From assembly GCA_965247665.1 (NCBI GenBank), contig CBDFHH010000001.1, positions 1-64,000 on the forward strand: a stretch of DNA of 64,000 bases. Reading direction: 5' to 3'. A program made the position numbers and the translations under genes. Each line of letters begins with the position of its first letter. Position 1 is the stretch's first letter. Origin of the DNA: CAUZWH01 sp965247665. GTDB lineage: Bacteria > Pseudomonadota > Alphaproteobacteria > SHVV01. Below the pieces are notes generated by a model. The model searched no databases and had not been told where the DNA came from. It saw nothing but the letters and a program-made list of their open reading frames with translations. This document shows, one piece after another, positions 18,259 to 27,365 of this stretch.

Positions 18259-18435
18259 CGCCGGGATGGTCGGCGAAGGCGAACCTGTCGCGTTGCGCCT
18301 TGTGTTGATGCCCTTGGCGGCGACGATCTCGGCAGCCTCGCAGGCGATCGATCCGCGGCGGTCGGCCATGGTGGCCAAATATTTCGAACGGCAACCCGTC
18401 GACCCTTCGCGCCCGCCGCTCACCCACCGGCGGCG
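18259..18435. other. unassigned scar sequence
   Basis: A short forward frame from the ATG at 18308 (MPLAATISAASQAIDPRRSA, then MVAKYFERQPV, ending at about 18439) looks partly protein-like, but I cannot assign it and it overlaps the end of the next gene. It is probably debris of the same lost conjugative element. Confidence 0.3.
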
Positions 18436-19218
18436 CTAGGCGTACGGAAACGCCGTGCTTGACAGCTTGATCAGGTGCCCGGCGCCGAGCCTATCCATGA
18501 GCTGCATGACTTCCTTGCGGTAGGCGCGGCGCAACTGCTCGTTGCTTTGGCGTTTGAGCCCGAGATCCTTGAGACGCCGGGTCTTTGAGGATTTCGGCGG
18601 GCCGAAGAAGTTGAGGCCGAGGGCAAACCAGCGGGTCAGGCGGCGCGACGTATCCCTCTCGTCATAGGGTCGCGCGAGCTCCTGCTGCAGCTGGTGGTAG
18701 CCGAAGCTCACATGGATCACTTCGTCACGCAGGATGCGGCGGCACACCCGCGCCCACGGCGCGTAGCTCGAAGTGGAGAAATTGGTCACCATAAAGTGGC
18801 CGGCGCGGTCGAGGAACATGTGGTTGAGGATCACGTCGATCCAGCGATTGTCGTCGTTGGTCACCTCGCGAGGGCCGTCGAGCGAAGCCCGCGCCGCGCC
18901 CTGGCCTGTGCGCCCTTCGGCGATATCGGCCGCTTCGGCCTCGCTCACGCCCATCAGTTCGAGTTCGCGATAGAGCCAGAAGCTATGGGCCGCTTCGTCG
19001 GCGGCGATCCGCGCCACCAGGCGTCGCTGCCGATAACTCGGCGCCCGAGCGATCCACGGTCCCAGCTCGGTGGTGCCGAGGCGCTCGGCATAGGCCTGCA
19101 TGGCCATCGTGCGGATCAGGAAGGTGCGATAGTCGTCCGGCACCTGCGCCAGCATGGTGCGGCTGATGCTCTCCGGCGGATAAGGATAACGCGGGAGGTT
19201 GGTCTGCGATTTGCTCAA
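18436..19218 (-). CDS. PaaA/PaaC-like ferritin-fold diiron protein
   Basis: 260 residues. Two ExxH motifs in helical context, ADEAAHSFW (about residue 75) and RDEVIHVSFGYHQL (about 170), plus upstream helices with single Glu residues, match the phenylacetyl-CoA epoxidase catalytic/structural subunit family. PaaB, PaaD, PaaE and the degradation genes are absent, so this is a lone paralogue acting as a small monooxygenase or uncharacterised diiron enzyme. The start is a TTG at 19216-19218 with a weak ribosome site. It lies just downstream of an amidohydrolase gene on the same strand, likely in the same operon. Confidence 0.75.
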   Translation of the reverse strand: MSKSQTNLPRYPYPPESISRTMLAQVPDDYRTFLIRTMAMQAYAERLGTTELGPWIARAPSYRQRRLVARIAADEAAHSFWLYRELELMGVSEAEAADIAEGRTGQGAARASLDGPREVTNDDNRWIDVILNHMFLDRAGHFMVTNFSTSSYAPWARVCRRILRDEVIHVSFGYHQLQQELARPYDERDTSRRLTRWFALGLNFFGPPKSSKTRRLKDLGLKRQSNEQLRRAYRKEVMQLMDRLGAGHLIKLSSTAFPYA

Positions 19219-19269
19219 TGCGTTGTCCGCTCTTGTCGCTGCTCGCCGGCGATCCTAGCACAGGACCTG

Positions 19270-20430
19270 CTAGGCCGCGGCGGCATCGGCCGGGATATCG
19301 AGGTTGAACAGGCGGGCGCAGTTGCGACCGGCGACGTCGGCCTTGACCTCGGGGCTGACGCCGGCGAGGACGCGATTGATGATCTCGTGGCTGTGGGGGA
19401 AGGTGTTGCGCGGGTGCGGGAAGTCCGAGCCCCACATGATCCGCGTCGGCCCGACGATCTGGTAGGCCAGATCGAAGAACTGGTCGTCGGTGAAGCCGTG
19501 CCACAGCTGAGTCCGCATGTAGTCGTCGACCGGCCGCTCGATGCGCCACATGCTGAGTGACTCGCCGAGACCGCCTTCGAGCTGGCGCAAGCGGAACAGG
19601 AAATAGGGGAACCAGGAGATCTCGTGCTCGCCGAGGATGATCTGCAGTTTGGGGAAGCGGTCGAAGATGCCGCCGAACACGAAGTCGTTGGCCAGCACCG
19701 GGCTCGGTTCCGACATGATGGCGAGATACTGCCGTGGGATCAGTTCCCGCTCCTCCGCGGTCTGAAGCGTGTAGGGGTCGCGGACGTTGCCGGGGATGAC
19801 GTGCAGCTGCACCGGTATGTCGAGATCGACCGCGGCGGCCCAGAAGCGGTCGTAATGGGGGCTCCGATAGGGCGGCATGCTGGGCTTGGCATCGGTGTAG
19901 ATGATGGCGTTGCAGAGCTTCTTTCGCTTGACGCGGGTCAGTTCCTCGACCGCCCATTCGACATCGTCCATCGGGATCAATGCGCTGCCCAGGAGCCGCT
20001 TCGGGTTTTCGCCGCAATAGTCGGCGATCCAGTCGTTGTAGGCGGCGCAACAATCGCGGACCAGTTCAACATTGGGCGTGCGCATCATCAGCAACGCGAC
20101 GGTGGGGTTGATGATCTCGGCATCGATGCCGTCCAGCGCCATCAGCTCGAGCCGAAGCGCCGGATCGCTGTTGGACCGATTCACCTTGTCGACCATCTCG
20201 TCGGACAGCTCCTCGGTCGCCGCCGTGGAATCGACGGTGTCCTTCGGATCGACGTCGCCGAGCTTGAAATAGTCGCAACCGGCGAAGAAATAGACCCCGG
20301 GAACGCCGTTGCACTCGTCGACCACACGCGGCAGGCGGTTGCCGTGCTTGTCCTCGAGGCTGCGGGTCCACAAATCCATCGGCTCGATGATGTGCGAGTC
20401 ACCGGAGACGACGTAGCTGAGATCACTCAT
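19270..20430 (-). CDS. amidohydrolase-2 family metal-dependent hydrolase/decarboxylase
   Basis: 386 residues. The TIM-barrel family of ACMSD-type decarboxylases and related hydrolases is recognised from GDSHIIEP at the N-terminus, VQLHVIPGN (metal His) in the middle, ILGEHEISWFPYFLFRLRQ and the C-terminal IMWGSDFPHPRNTFP with the metal Asp. The ATG at 20428-20430 has GGGAAG upstream. It is divergent from a related amidohydrolase at 20568; the pair share FVFGGIFDR/FIFGGIFDR and WGSDFPHP segments and are distant paralogues. The substrate is unknown. Confidence 0.85.
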   Translation of the reverse strand: MSDLSYVVSGDSHIIEPMDLWTRSLEDKHGNRLPRVVDECNGVPGVYFFAGCDYFKLGDVDPKDTVDSTAATEELSDEMVDKVNRSNSDPALRLELMALDGIDAEIINPTVALLMMRTPNVELVRDCCAAYNDWIADYCGENPKRLLGSALIPMDDVEWAVEELTRVKRKKLCNAIIYTDAKPSMPPYRSPHYDRFWAAAVDLDIPVQLHVIPGNVRDPYTLQTAEERELIPRQYLAIMSEPSPVLANDFVFGGIFDRFPKLQIILGEHEISWFPYFLFRLRQLEGGLGESLSMWRIERPVDDYMRTQLWHGFTDDQFFDLAYQIVGPTRIMWGSDFPHPRNTFPHSHEIINRVLAGVSPEVKADVAGRNCARLFNLDIPADAAAA

Positions 20431-20567
20431 CGCTTCCCTCCCGGCCGGTCGTTATTCGGCGAGGCTGTTGTGCCCGCCACCGTACCATGCCCCTGTCGCC
20501 CCACCGCCGCGTTTGTGCGAGCCTCGCCGGCCGCGTACAAATCGGGAGCGACAATCGGAGGAAATCG

Positions 20568-21653
20568 ATGGAACGCGTTATCTCGGCCGATTCCCACGTT
20601 CTCGAGCCGCCCGATTTGTGGAGCAAAGCCCTGGGCGACAAATGGGGTGACGCGGCGCCGCACTTTGCCGACGACTTCCGCGGCGAAAACGGCACTTTCT
20701 TCTTTACCGGCCGCGACGTGTTGCGGCTCGGTAGCTCGCGCGACATCGATCAGCAAGAGCGCTACCAGAACCTGCAGGCCGCCGGCCGCGATCCGTCGCT
20801 TCGCCTGCGCATCATGGACGAAGAGAAAATTGCGTCTGAAGTTCTCAATGCCTCTTGGGCGATGCTGACGCCGCGCATCCTCGACGGCGAGCTGCGCCGG
20901 GCCTGCGCCGCCGTGTTCAACGACTATCTCGTCGACTACGCCCGCCACGATTTCCGCAGGCTGGTCGGCGTCGCGCTGCTGCCGATCGACGACGTCTCCT
21001 GGGCGCTTGCCGAGCTCGAACGCATGGCCGCTGCCGGTATGAAGGGGGTGATGGTGCCGGTTAACCCGATCGACGGCGCCGCGCCCTATCGCGACGCGCG
21101 CTACGACCCGGTTTGGTCATCGGCGGTGGAGAAGGGTCTGCCGGTGACGCTGCATTCGGGCACCGGCAAGGTGCCGGATCCCAGCACCTGCTTTGCGACC
21201 GACGTGCAGAACGTGCCCGGCACGTTTATCGAATATTTCGCCGAAGCTGCGCCGGTACTGACCAACGAATTCATCTTTGGCGGCATCTTCGACCGCTGCC
21301 CGGATCTGCAGCTCTACCTCTCCGAGTTCGATGCGTCGTGGGTGCCGATCCTGCGTTACCGGCTGCAGCGCATCGAGAAATATCCCGGCCTGGAGCCGCT
21401 CAAGAAGCCGGCGACGCAGTATCTCGAAGACAACGTCTATGTTGGCTTCATCAACGATCCGCTCGCGGCCGGGCTGCGCAACGAGATCGGCATCGATCGC
21501 ATGCTGTGGGGATCCGACTTCCCGCATCCGCCATGCCCGTTTCCCAACATTCGCGAACGCCTCGATACCGAGATCCTGGTCGACGTTCCCGACGACGAAC
21601 GGCGCCGTCTGGTCGCGGACAACGTCGCGACGCTCTACGGCATCGATCTCTAG
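20568..21653 (+). CDS. amidohydrolase-2 family protein, paralogue of the divergent neighbour
   Basis: 361 residues from the ATG at 20568, with GGAGGA 7 nt upstream; a longer reading from 20487 lacks a site. Motifs: ISADSHVLEPPDLW, VTLHSGTGK, FIFGGIFDRCPDLQLYLSEF and MLWGSDFPHPPCPFPN. The Asp-x-His start and SDFPHP end supply metal ligands in this family. It shares the divergent promoter region (20431-20567) with the other amidohydrolase, so the two may act on related carboxylated or ring-opened substrates. Confidence 0.85.
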   Translation: MERVISADSHVLEPPDLWSKALGDKWGDAAPHFADDFRGENGTFFFTGRDVLRLGSSRDIDQQERYQNLQAAGRDPSLRLRIMDEEKIASEVLNASWAMLTPRILDGELRRACAAVFNDYLVDYARHDFRRLVGVALLPIDDVSWALAELERMAAAGMKGVMVPVNPIDGAAPYRDARYDPVWSSAVEKGLPVTLHSGTGKVPDPSTCFATDVQNVPGTFIEYFAEAAPVLTNEFIFGGIFDRCPDLQLYLSEFDASWVPILRYRLQRIEKYPGLEPLKKPATQYLEDNVYVGFINDPLAAGLRNEIGIDRMLWGSDFPHPPCPFPNIRERLDTEILVDVPDDERRRLVADNVATLYGIDL

Positions 21654-21664
21654 CCGGAAAGACC

Positions 21665-21692
21665 AGGGGCGCGGTCTCGAGACCGCGCCCCT
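21665..21692. terminator. 28-bp perfect palindrome between convergent genes
   Basis: AGGGGCGCGGTCTC (21665-21678) is followed immediately by its exact reverse complement to 21692. It lies between the convergent amidohydrolase and binding-protein genes and would give a strong hairpin in either direction. A following U-run is weak. Confidence 0.6.
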
Positions 21693-21716
21693 CCGCGTTT
21701 CGCCTGTGGGCCGGAG

Positions 21717-22748
21717 CTACTTCCAGGGGATGTAGTCGTTGGTGAAGTAGCTGCCGGGGTCGTCGCCGACCGAGATCAGCTTGTACTCCATTGCCCAGTC
21801 GCGGGCCGTCTTCCAGGGTCCCGCGACTTGATGGAAAACCGTACCGTCGGCGGCAACCCAATCCGGTTTGGCCAAGCGTTCGCTTTCGCGATGCATGGCT
21901 TCGGTAAAGATATCGTTGGCTTTGATCGCGTGCTGGATCGCCATCGAATTCTCGTCTTCGAGCCAGGTTTCGAGCCCTTTGCGCGAAGCCCTGAGGAAGC
22001 GGCAGGTCGCGTGCGGGTTTCTCTTGACCCAGTTCTCGCTGCCGACGATGAGTTGATAGTAGAACTGCGGCACGCCGTGATCGGTATAGGGAAGGAAGCG
22101 CGCGGGATTCTTGCCGGCCTTGGCGAGTTCCATGTTGATCATCATCCACTCTCCGTAGTGCAGCGAATGGAAGGCGTGTATCTTGCCCGTAAGGGCAAGC
22201 GAGATGCCGGCGTAGCCGGGATCGACGACTTTCACATCCTGCCGCGACAGACCGCCGTCGGCGAGGACTGTGTCGAGGTAGGCCTGGGCGTCCATCTTGA
22301 CGTTCTGGCCGATCGTCTTGCCCTTGAGGTCGGCCGGCGAAGAAATACCCGACTCGTCAAGCGAGGTCAGGCCCGAAACGATCTTGCGCAGGGTCGTTGC
22401 CACCGCGATCACCGGGATCCCGGTGTCCCGCGACATCAACACCTCCGGCACGTATGTGAGACTGAAATTGACCCGTTCGCGTGCGACCAGCTTTATCGGG
22501 TCGGCCGGATTGGCCGGGGCGATCAACTCGACATCCAACCCTTCGTCCTTGTAGTAGCCGCGCAGCTGAGCTTCCCAGAATGGACCCTGTGACAGGGTAA
22601 CCGGCAACCAGTCGGTCATCAGCACGATGCTGGAAACCTCGGCGGGGCCGTCACACGGTGCGGCGTCGGCAGCGTTACCCCAGAACCCGACCGCAACGGC
22701 CAGCGACAGCGCAACGGCGCCGAGCCGGCCTGGCAAACGTCCACTCAT
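21717..22748 (-). CDS. periplasmic substrate-binding protein, NMT1/SsuA type
   Basis: 343 residues. The ATG at 22746-22748 is chosen because GGGAGG lies 6 nt upstream and it gives a clean signal peptide (MSGRLPGRLGAVALSLAVAV, cleavage near ADAAP). The mature part matches ABC binding proteins for aromatic/sulfonate/pyrimidine-precursor ligands: VLMTDWLPVTLSQGPFWEAQ, LKGKTIGQNV, then LHYGEWMMIN. No permease or ATPase is adjacent, so it must work with components elsewhere. Confidence 0.82.
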   Translation of the reverse strand: MSGRLPGRLGAVALSLAVAVGFWGNAADAAPCDGPAEVSSIVLMTDWLPVTLSQGPFWEAQLRGYYKDEGLDVELIAPANPADPIKLVARERVNFSLTYVPEVLMSRDTGIPVIAVATTLRKIVSGLTSLDESGISSPADLKGKTIGQNVKMDAQAYLDTVLADGGLSRQDVKVVDPGYAGISLALTGKIHAFHSLHYGEWMMINMELAKAGKNPARFLPYTDHGVPQFYYQLIVGSENWVKRNPHATCRFLRASRKGLETWLEDENSMAIQHAIKANDIFTEAMHRESERLAKPDWVAADGTVFHQVAGPWKTARDWAMEYKLISVGDDPGSYFTNDYIPWK

Positions 22749-22909
22749 GTCGTCCTCCCTAGTCTGCGTAACGTCGTATTCGCGTAAGGATTGGTCTCGG
22801 ATTACTCGAACAAACACTCTATCACAATGGCCGAACCGCCGCCGGATTTGACGTCGGCGTCGTTAGCACCCAGGCTAGAAGCTATGGATGTTTTGCTTGA
22901 GGGGAAACC

Positions 22910-24076
22910 ATGAAATCTCTGGGAATCAAGGTGCGGCGCGGTGCAATCGCGATTTCGACGTTGCTTGTGGCAGGCGTCTTTGCGGGTCAGGCGGCCGCGC
23001 AGAACACACTTACGATCCCGTTCTCCGGTCCGATGAGCGGGCCGATCGCCTTGTTCGGATTAGAAACCGCCCATGGCGTCATGGAAGCGGCCGCAGACAT
23101 CAACGAGGCGGGCGGTCTCAAATCGGGTCCGTGGCAGGGCTATCGCATCGAAATCGAAACCCATGACGACAATGGCAACCCGCAGGAATCGGCCAACATC
23201 GCACAGCAGCTCTCGCTCGACCCCGACGTCAAGCTGATGATCGGCCATATCTTCAGCGGCAACTGCCTGTCGGCGCTGCCGATCTACGATCAAAACGAAG
23301 TTAGCATGGTGACGCCGATCTGCACCAATCCGACGATTACCGAACTCGGCTACAAATCGGCTATCCGGGTGGTGCCCGACGACGGCATCATGGGCATCGC
23401 GATGTCGGAAGTGGCCGTCAAGGAGCTGGGCGGTAAGAAGATCGGTATTCTCTATGCCAACCACGACTACGGTCGCGGTCTTTTCGAATCGGCAGCGGTG
23501 CACCTTGAAAGGCTCGGCACGGCGATTATCGCCGAGCCCTACAACGAGGGCGATACCGACTACAACTCGGCAATCAGCCGCCTCAAGAATGGCGGCGTCG
23601 ACATGCTGCTGCATTTCGGATTCTACGTCGAAGCGGCGTTGCAGCGCCGCCAGGCACGTCAGCAGGGCTTGGACGTGCCGTTCGTCACCGGCCCCGGCGC
23701 CATCGGTCCGCAGTTCCTCGAACTCGGCGGTGCCGACGTCGAGGATACGATCATGATGGACTACGTTCGCGGCGAACCGGACTCACCGAAGGTCGCCGAA
23801 CTCACCAAGCGCGTGAGGGACAAATATGACGAGGGCTGGAGCGTCTATCACCGCAATGGTTACGACGCCATGATCTTCGTCGCCAAGGCGTTGGAAAACA
23901 CTGCGAGCCAGTCCCGCGGGGACGTCAACGCAGCACTCCTCGAGACCGAGCTTCCCGGGCTCTCCTACCCGATCGAGCTTACCGAGAAGGGCAATCTGAA
24001 GGTACCGATGGACCAACTGCGCGATTACCTGTTTCTCAAGATCGTCAAGAACGGGGCGCTGGTTCCGTACAAATAG
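22910..24076 (+). CDS. branched-chain amino acid/amide-type ABC transporter substrate-binding protein
   Basis: 388 residues with a signal peptide (core AIAISTLLVAGVFAGQAAAQ, cleavage after AAA-Q region) and the LivK-type type-I binding fold: LTIPFSGPMSGPIALFGLE, DDNGNPQESANIAQQL, VSMVTPICTNPTIT and ILYANHDYGRG. It is divergent from the NMT1-type gene and lacks neighbouring permease genes. A strong terminator follows. Family members bind amino acids, amides or aromatic acids; the ligand here is unknown. Confidence 0.88.
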   Translation: MKSLGIKVRRGAIAISTLLVAGVFAGQAAAQNTLTIPFSGPMSGPIALFGLETAHGVMEAAADINEAGGLKSGPWQGYRIEIETHDDNGNPQESANIAQQLSLDPDVKLMIGHIFSGNCLSALPIYDQNEVSMVTPICTNPTITELGYKSAIRVVPDDGIMGIAMSEVAVKELGGKKIGILYANHDYGRGLFESAAVHLERLGTAIIAEPYNEGDTDYNSAISRLKNGGVDMLLHFGFYVEAALQRRQARQQGLDVPFVTGPGAIGPQFLELGGADVEDTIMMDYVRGEPDSPKVAELTKRVRDKYDEGWSVYHRNGYDAMIFVAKALENTASQSRGDVNAALLETELPGLSYPIELTEKGNLKVPMDQLRDYLFLKIVKNGALVPYK

Positions 24077-24099
24077 CGGTTGCGAACGGCCCTATCGAC

Positions 24100-24131
24100 A
24101 GCCCCGGCCGCTCGCGCGGCCGGGGCTTCTT
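24100..24131. terminator. intrinsic terminator, strong GC stem
   Basis: A 12-bp perfect stem, AGCCCCGGCCGC (24100-24111), a TCGC loop and the inverted copy to 24127, then TCTT. It ends the binding-protein gene and may also serve the convergent SDR gene. Confidence 0.85.
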
Positions 24132-24135
24132 CGCA

Positions 24136-24867
24136 TCAGCCGATCAGGTGGCCGCCGTCGACGGGAAAGACCGCGCCGGTGATCCAGGCGGCGTCGCCGG
24201 AGGCGAGGTAGCGCACCATCGCTGCCACCTCCTCCGCCTCGCCGGCGCGTCCCAGCGGATACTCCCGGCCACGCTCCCGGAGCAGGGTCTCGTACGCGCT
24301 TTCGTCCATCCCGTCCGGCAGGTAGATCTCGCTGCGCACCAGCCCGGGACTGACCACGTTGACCCGCACCCGGTCGGACGCCAGTTCGAAGGCCAGGGCC
24401 TTCGAGAATGAGTTGATGCCGCCTTTGGACGCACTATAGACGGCGTGCCGCGGCACCGGCCGATCCGACAGGGTCGAGCTGATGTTGACAATCGCGCCTC
24501 GGCTCTTGCGCAGCGCCGGGACGCATGCCAGCGATACGTTCATCGTGCCGACGAGGTTGATGCCAATGGTATAGGCGATGCTGTCGTCGCTGATCTCGTC
24601 GAGCGTTTCGGTGACCGCGACGCCGGCCGAGTTGACCAGCAGGTCGATGCGGCCGAGCTCGTCGAGAATCGTGCCCATGGTTGCGCGAACTTGCGCCGCA
24701 TCGGTGACGTCGCAGGGATAGGGTCGGAGATCCTCACCCGGCGCCGGCGCGAGCCGTTCGGCGCGCCGCCCCAACACGGCCACGGTAAAACCGTCGGCAT
24801 CGAGATCCCGCGCGATCGCTCGACCAATCCCGGTACCACCGCCCGTAACAACCGCAATTTTCGCCAT
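24136..24867 (-). CDS. short-chain dehydrogenase/reductase
   Basis: 243 residues from the ATG at 24867 with GGGGGA upstream. Classical SDR features: cofactor-binding VVTGGGTGIGRAI, LLVNSAGVAVT, the catalytic Ser in VNISSTLS, and AVYSASKGGINSFSKA with Tyr and Lys. The C-terminus ITGAVFPVDGGHLIG is typical of FabG-like enzymes. An Arg pair after the first strand (LGRRAERL) suggests NADP preference. It stands alone between two opposite-strand units. Confidence 0.9.
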   Translation of the reverse strand: MAKIAVVTGGGTGIGRAIARDLDADGFTVAVLGRRAERLAPAPGEDLRPYPCDVTDAAQVRATMGTILDELGRIDLLVNSAGVAVTETLDEISDDSIAYTIGINLVGTMNVSLACVPALRKSRGAIVNISSTLSDRPVPRHAVYSASKGGINSFSKALAFELASDRVRVNVVSPGLVRSEIYLPDGMDESAYETLLRERGREYPLGRAGEAEEVAAMVRYLASGDAAWITGAVFPVDGGHLIG

Positions 24868-25003
24868 CGCTTCCCCCTGAACTACCATCGTCGCTTTATT
24901 GCAACCGGGTCACCCGGCTTTGTCCAACCGTAGACGAAGCGGTGACCCGGCGTTACGCTGGATCGCACATACCGTCGATAAGAGATGCCAGGGAAGGAAA
25001 CCG

Positions 25004-26185
25004 ATGGCTGAGGTTACCGGAAGGGAAGGGCCCGCACTTCCCGAAGAACGACAGAGTTTCGGCTTCACCGTTACCGAGTACGACGCTTATCAGGAACAGC
25101 GGCGCGGGGCGGACGACTGGTCGCTCAAGGACGTGCCGTTCTACGGCGAAGATGGCGACGGGCAGGATCCGCTGGCTTGGCACGACTTCGACTATGTCGA
25201 TGCCTACCAGCATATCTATGGTCGCCGCTGCGGCTCCGCCGGCATCGGCAAGTTGCGCGAGGTCGCGATCGTGAGGCCGTCGGCCGACGACGAGTACACC
25301 AACCATCCCTATTTCCACGAAGATCGCGAGTACATGAACCGCGACGGTTTTTTCCTGCACTCCGACAAGCTTGATATCTCCAAACTCAACGACGAAGCCG
25401 AGGGTATGGCCGCGGCTTTCGAGAAGCACGACGTCAAGGTCTACTGGATCACCATGCCGGAGAGGCCGATGGCGGCCTACGGGCCGATGATGAACATGCA
25501 TTCGGCCGGCGAGCTGATGATCGTACCCGGCGGCGGTATCATCGGAAAAAAGAGCTATGCGTTGTCGCCGACCGCCGGCTACGGCCGCACCGAATATTTC
25601 ACGCGCTGGGCGCTGTGGAACCTCGGCGTTCCGGTGCTCTATACCGTCACCGGAGAGGCCTGCTGGGTGATGGGCAGTTTCCTCGCCGACGACGTGTTCA
25701 TGAACGGCATCGGTATTGAGGGAGATTGGCGCGGCCTCGAGCAGGTTGCACCGGTGCTCAAGCGCGCCTGTGGCGAGGAGCTCTATATCCACCCGGTGGT
25801 GACGCCGAGCTGGAAGTATTTCGACCGCCACACCGGCGCCAACACCCATGTCGGCATGGTCATCAGCGGGCTCGACGCCGACAAGGTGCTGGTGCATACG
25901 CCGGGTGTCGACATCGACACCCTCACCTGGCTCAAGAAGAACGGCTACCAAATCATCGAGGCCGATCTCGAGGAACAGATCCACCATTCGGCCTGCGCCT
26001 GCACCACTCTCGGCCCGGGCCTGGTGATGATGCACGCCCGCGCCGAGAAAACCATCGCCAAGGTGCGTGCCGCCGGCGTCGAGGTCGAGCCGGTCGATTA
26101 CGACGAATACAACAAGTACGGCGCGGCGATACCGTGCGCGGTCACCCTGATCGACCGCGACCCGGGCCCGCGCAAGTTCTCCTAG
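25004..26185 (+). CDS. arginine-deiminase/amidinotransferase-fold protein, catalytic Cys present
   Basis: 393 residues from the ATG at 25004 with AAGGAA upstream. The fold is suggested by the YGPMMNMHSAGELMIVPGGG stretch, the His-containing THVGMVISGLDADKVLVH, and the C-terminal KYGAAIPCAVTLIDRDPGP, where the Cys occupies the position of the nucleophile in deiminases and amidinotransferases. It is long for a DDAH and closer to ADI/AGAT size; the N-terminal 100 residues (with GRRCGSAGIGKLREV) are not familiar. Substrate likely a guanidino compound, unproven. It is followed 22 nt later by a paralogue, so they form one operon. Confidence 0.65.
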   Translation: MAEVTGREGPALPEERQSFGFTVTEYDAYQEQRRGADDWSLKDVPFYGEDGDGQDPLAWHDFDYVDAYQHIYGRRCGSAGIGKLREVAIVRPSADDEYTNHPYFHEDREYMNRDGFFLHSDKLDISKLNDEAEGMAAAFEKHDVKVYWITMPERPMAAYGPMMNMHSAGELMIVPGGGIIGKKSYALSPTAGYGRTEYFTRWALWNLGVPVLYTVTGEACWVMGSFLADDVFMNGIGIEGDWRGLEQVAPVLKRACGEELYIHPVVTPSWKYFDRHTGANTHVGMVISGLDADKVLVHTPGVDIDTLTWLKKNGYQIIEADLEEQIHHSACACTTLGPGLVMMHARAEKTIAKVRAAGVEVEPVDYDEYNKYGAAIPCAVTLIDRDPGPRKFS

Positions 26186-26207
26186 GCGCGGGACGGGAGC
26201 ACGCGAC

Positions 26208-27365
26208 ATGACCCAGATAAAGGGACGCGAGGGTGCCCGGCTGCCGGGTGAACGGCGCAGCCACGAATTCGTGCTCAACGAATACGACGCCTGGCAGGAG
26301 CGCCAGCGTGGGCGCAACTGGACCCTCGAACAGGTGCCCTTCTACAAGGGCAAGGGCCACCACGACGAGCACAACCCGTTCGATTGGCACCATTACGACT
26401 TTCTCAAATATTACGATCAAGTCTACGGCCGCAGGTGCGGTGCCGCCGGCATCGGCAAGCTCAAGGATGTCGGCTTGGTGCGGGTTGCCGAGGGCGATGG
26501 TGAACATCCGTTCCTCGAACAGAACCCCGATTTCATGGCGCGCGAAGGTATCAGGAAGATCGACGTCACCAAATTCGCCGACCAGCAGGCGAAATACGCC
26601 GCGGCGCTGCAGGCCCACGACGTCAAGGTCTATTGGATCGAGTTTCCCGAGCGCCTGGTCGGGGCGTTCGGGCCGGTCGCCGACAAGCACTCGGCCGGCG
26701 ACATCATGTTCTTGCCCGGCGGCACCATCGTACCCAAGCACGGGACGGCGGCGGCCGGTCTCAAGAGTTTCGGCCGGCCCGAATACCTCGCCCGCTGGGT
26801 CTATTGGAACCTCGGCATGCCGCCACTGGTCACCATCAACGGCAAGGGCGTGTGGGAGCCCGGCGTGTTCCTGGCCGACGACGTCTACTGCCAAGCGATC
26901 GGCGTCGCCGCCAACGAGGATGGCTACGGCCAAGTGGTCGACAAGATCAAGAGCGTGTGCGGCGACGGTATGAACTTCCTGCGGATCTTGACGCCGGGCT
27001 GGTGGGGATTCGATCGCGAATCGGGCGTCAGTGCCCACGCCAACAACCTGATCGCGCCGCTCGATGTCGACAAGGTGCTGGTCTACCCGGCCGGACTCTG
27101 CAAGGACTCGAATTGGTGGCTCTGGGACAACGGCTACCACATCGTCGAGGTTCCGTACGAAGACCAGATCGCCCACCGGCCGACCAACGCGGTCGTCATC
27201 GAACCGGGGCTGGTGGCCATCAACGCCGCTGCCAAGGCGACGATCGACAATGTGCGCGCCGCCGGCATCGAGGTAATTCCGGTCGACTACAGCGAACATG
27301 GCGGCGGCTTGGCCAGCGCCACCATGCAGATCTGGCGCGACCAGGGCCCGAGGAAGTTCGGCTAG
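26208..27365 (+). CDS. arginine-deiminase-fold paralogue with the presumed nucleophile Cys replaced
   Basis: 385 residues, alignable along its length with the gene before it (shared GREGARLPGERR-type start, YGRRCGAAGIGKLKDVGLVR, HDVKVYWIEFPER, FGRPEYLARWVYWNLG, LDVDKVLVYPAG, DQGPRKFG end). At the site where the partner has AIPCAV, this protein has GLASAT, so the Cys is replaced by Ser. The His-bearing region (SAHANNLIAPLDVDKV) keeps its His. It may be a catalytically altered partner subunit or a binding protein. Its TAG stop codon is provided at the junction with a small IS630-derived element. Confidence 0.65.
   Translation: MTQIKGREGARLPGERRSHEFVLNEYDAWQERQRGRNWTLEQVPFYKGKGHHDEHNPFDWHHYDFLKYYDQVYGRRCGAAGIGKLKDVGLVRVAEGDGEHPFLEQNPDFMAREGIRKIDVTKFADQQAKYAAALQAHDVKVYWIEFPERLVGAFGPVADKHSAGDIMFLPGGTIVPKHGTAAAGLKSFGRPEYLARWVYWNLGMPPLVTINGKGVWEPGVFLADDVYCQAIGVAANEDGYGQVVDKIKSVCGDGMNFLRILTPGWWGFDRESGVSAHANNLIAPLDVDKVLVYPAGLCKDSNWWLWDNGYHIVEVPYEDQIAHRPTNAVVIEPGLVAINAAAKATIDNVRAAGIEVIPVDYSEHGGGLASATMQIWRDQGPRKFG

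Noticed and set aside
24953..27299. Long minus-strand frames opposite the deiminase-fold pair
   Set aside because: The plus-strand genes have ribosome sites, paralogy and family motifs; the opposite frames are composition artefacts.
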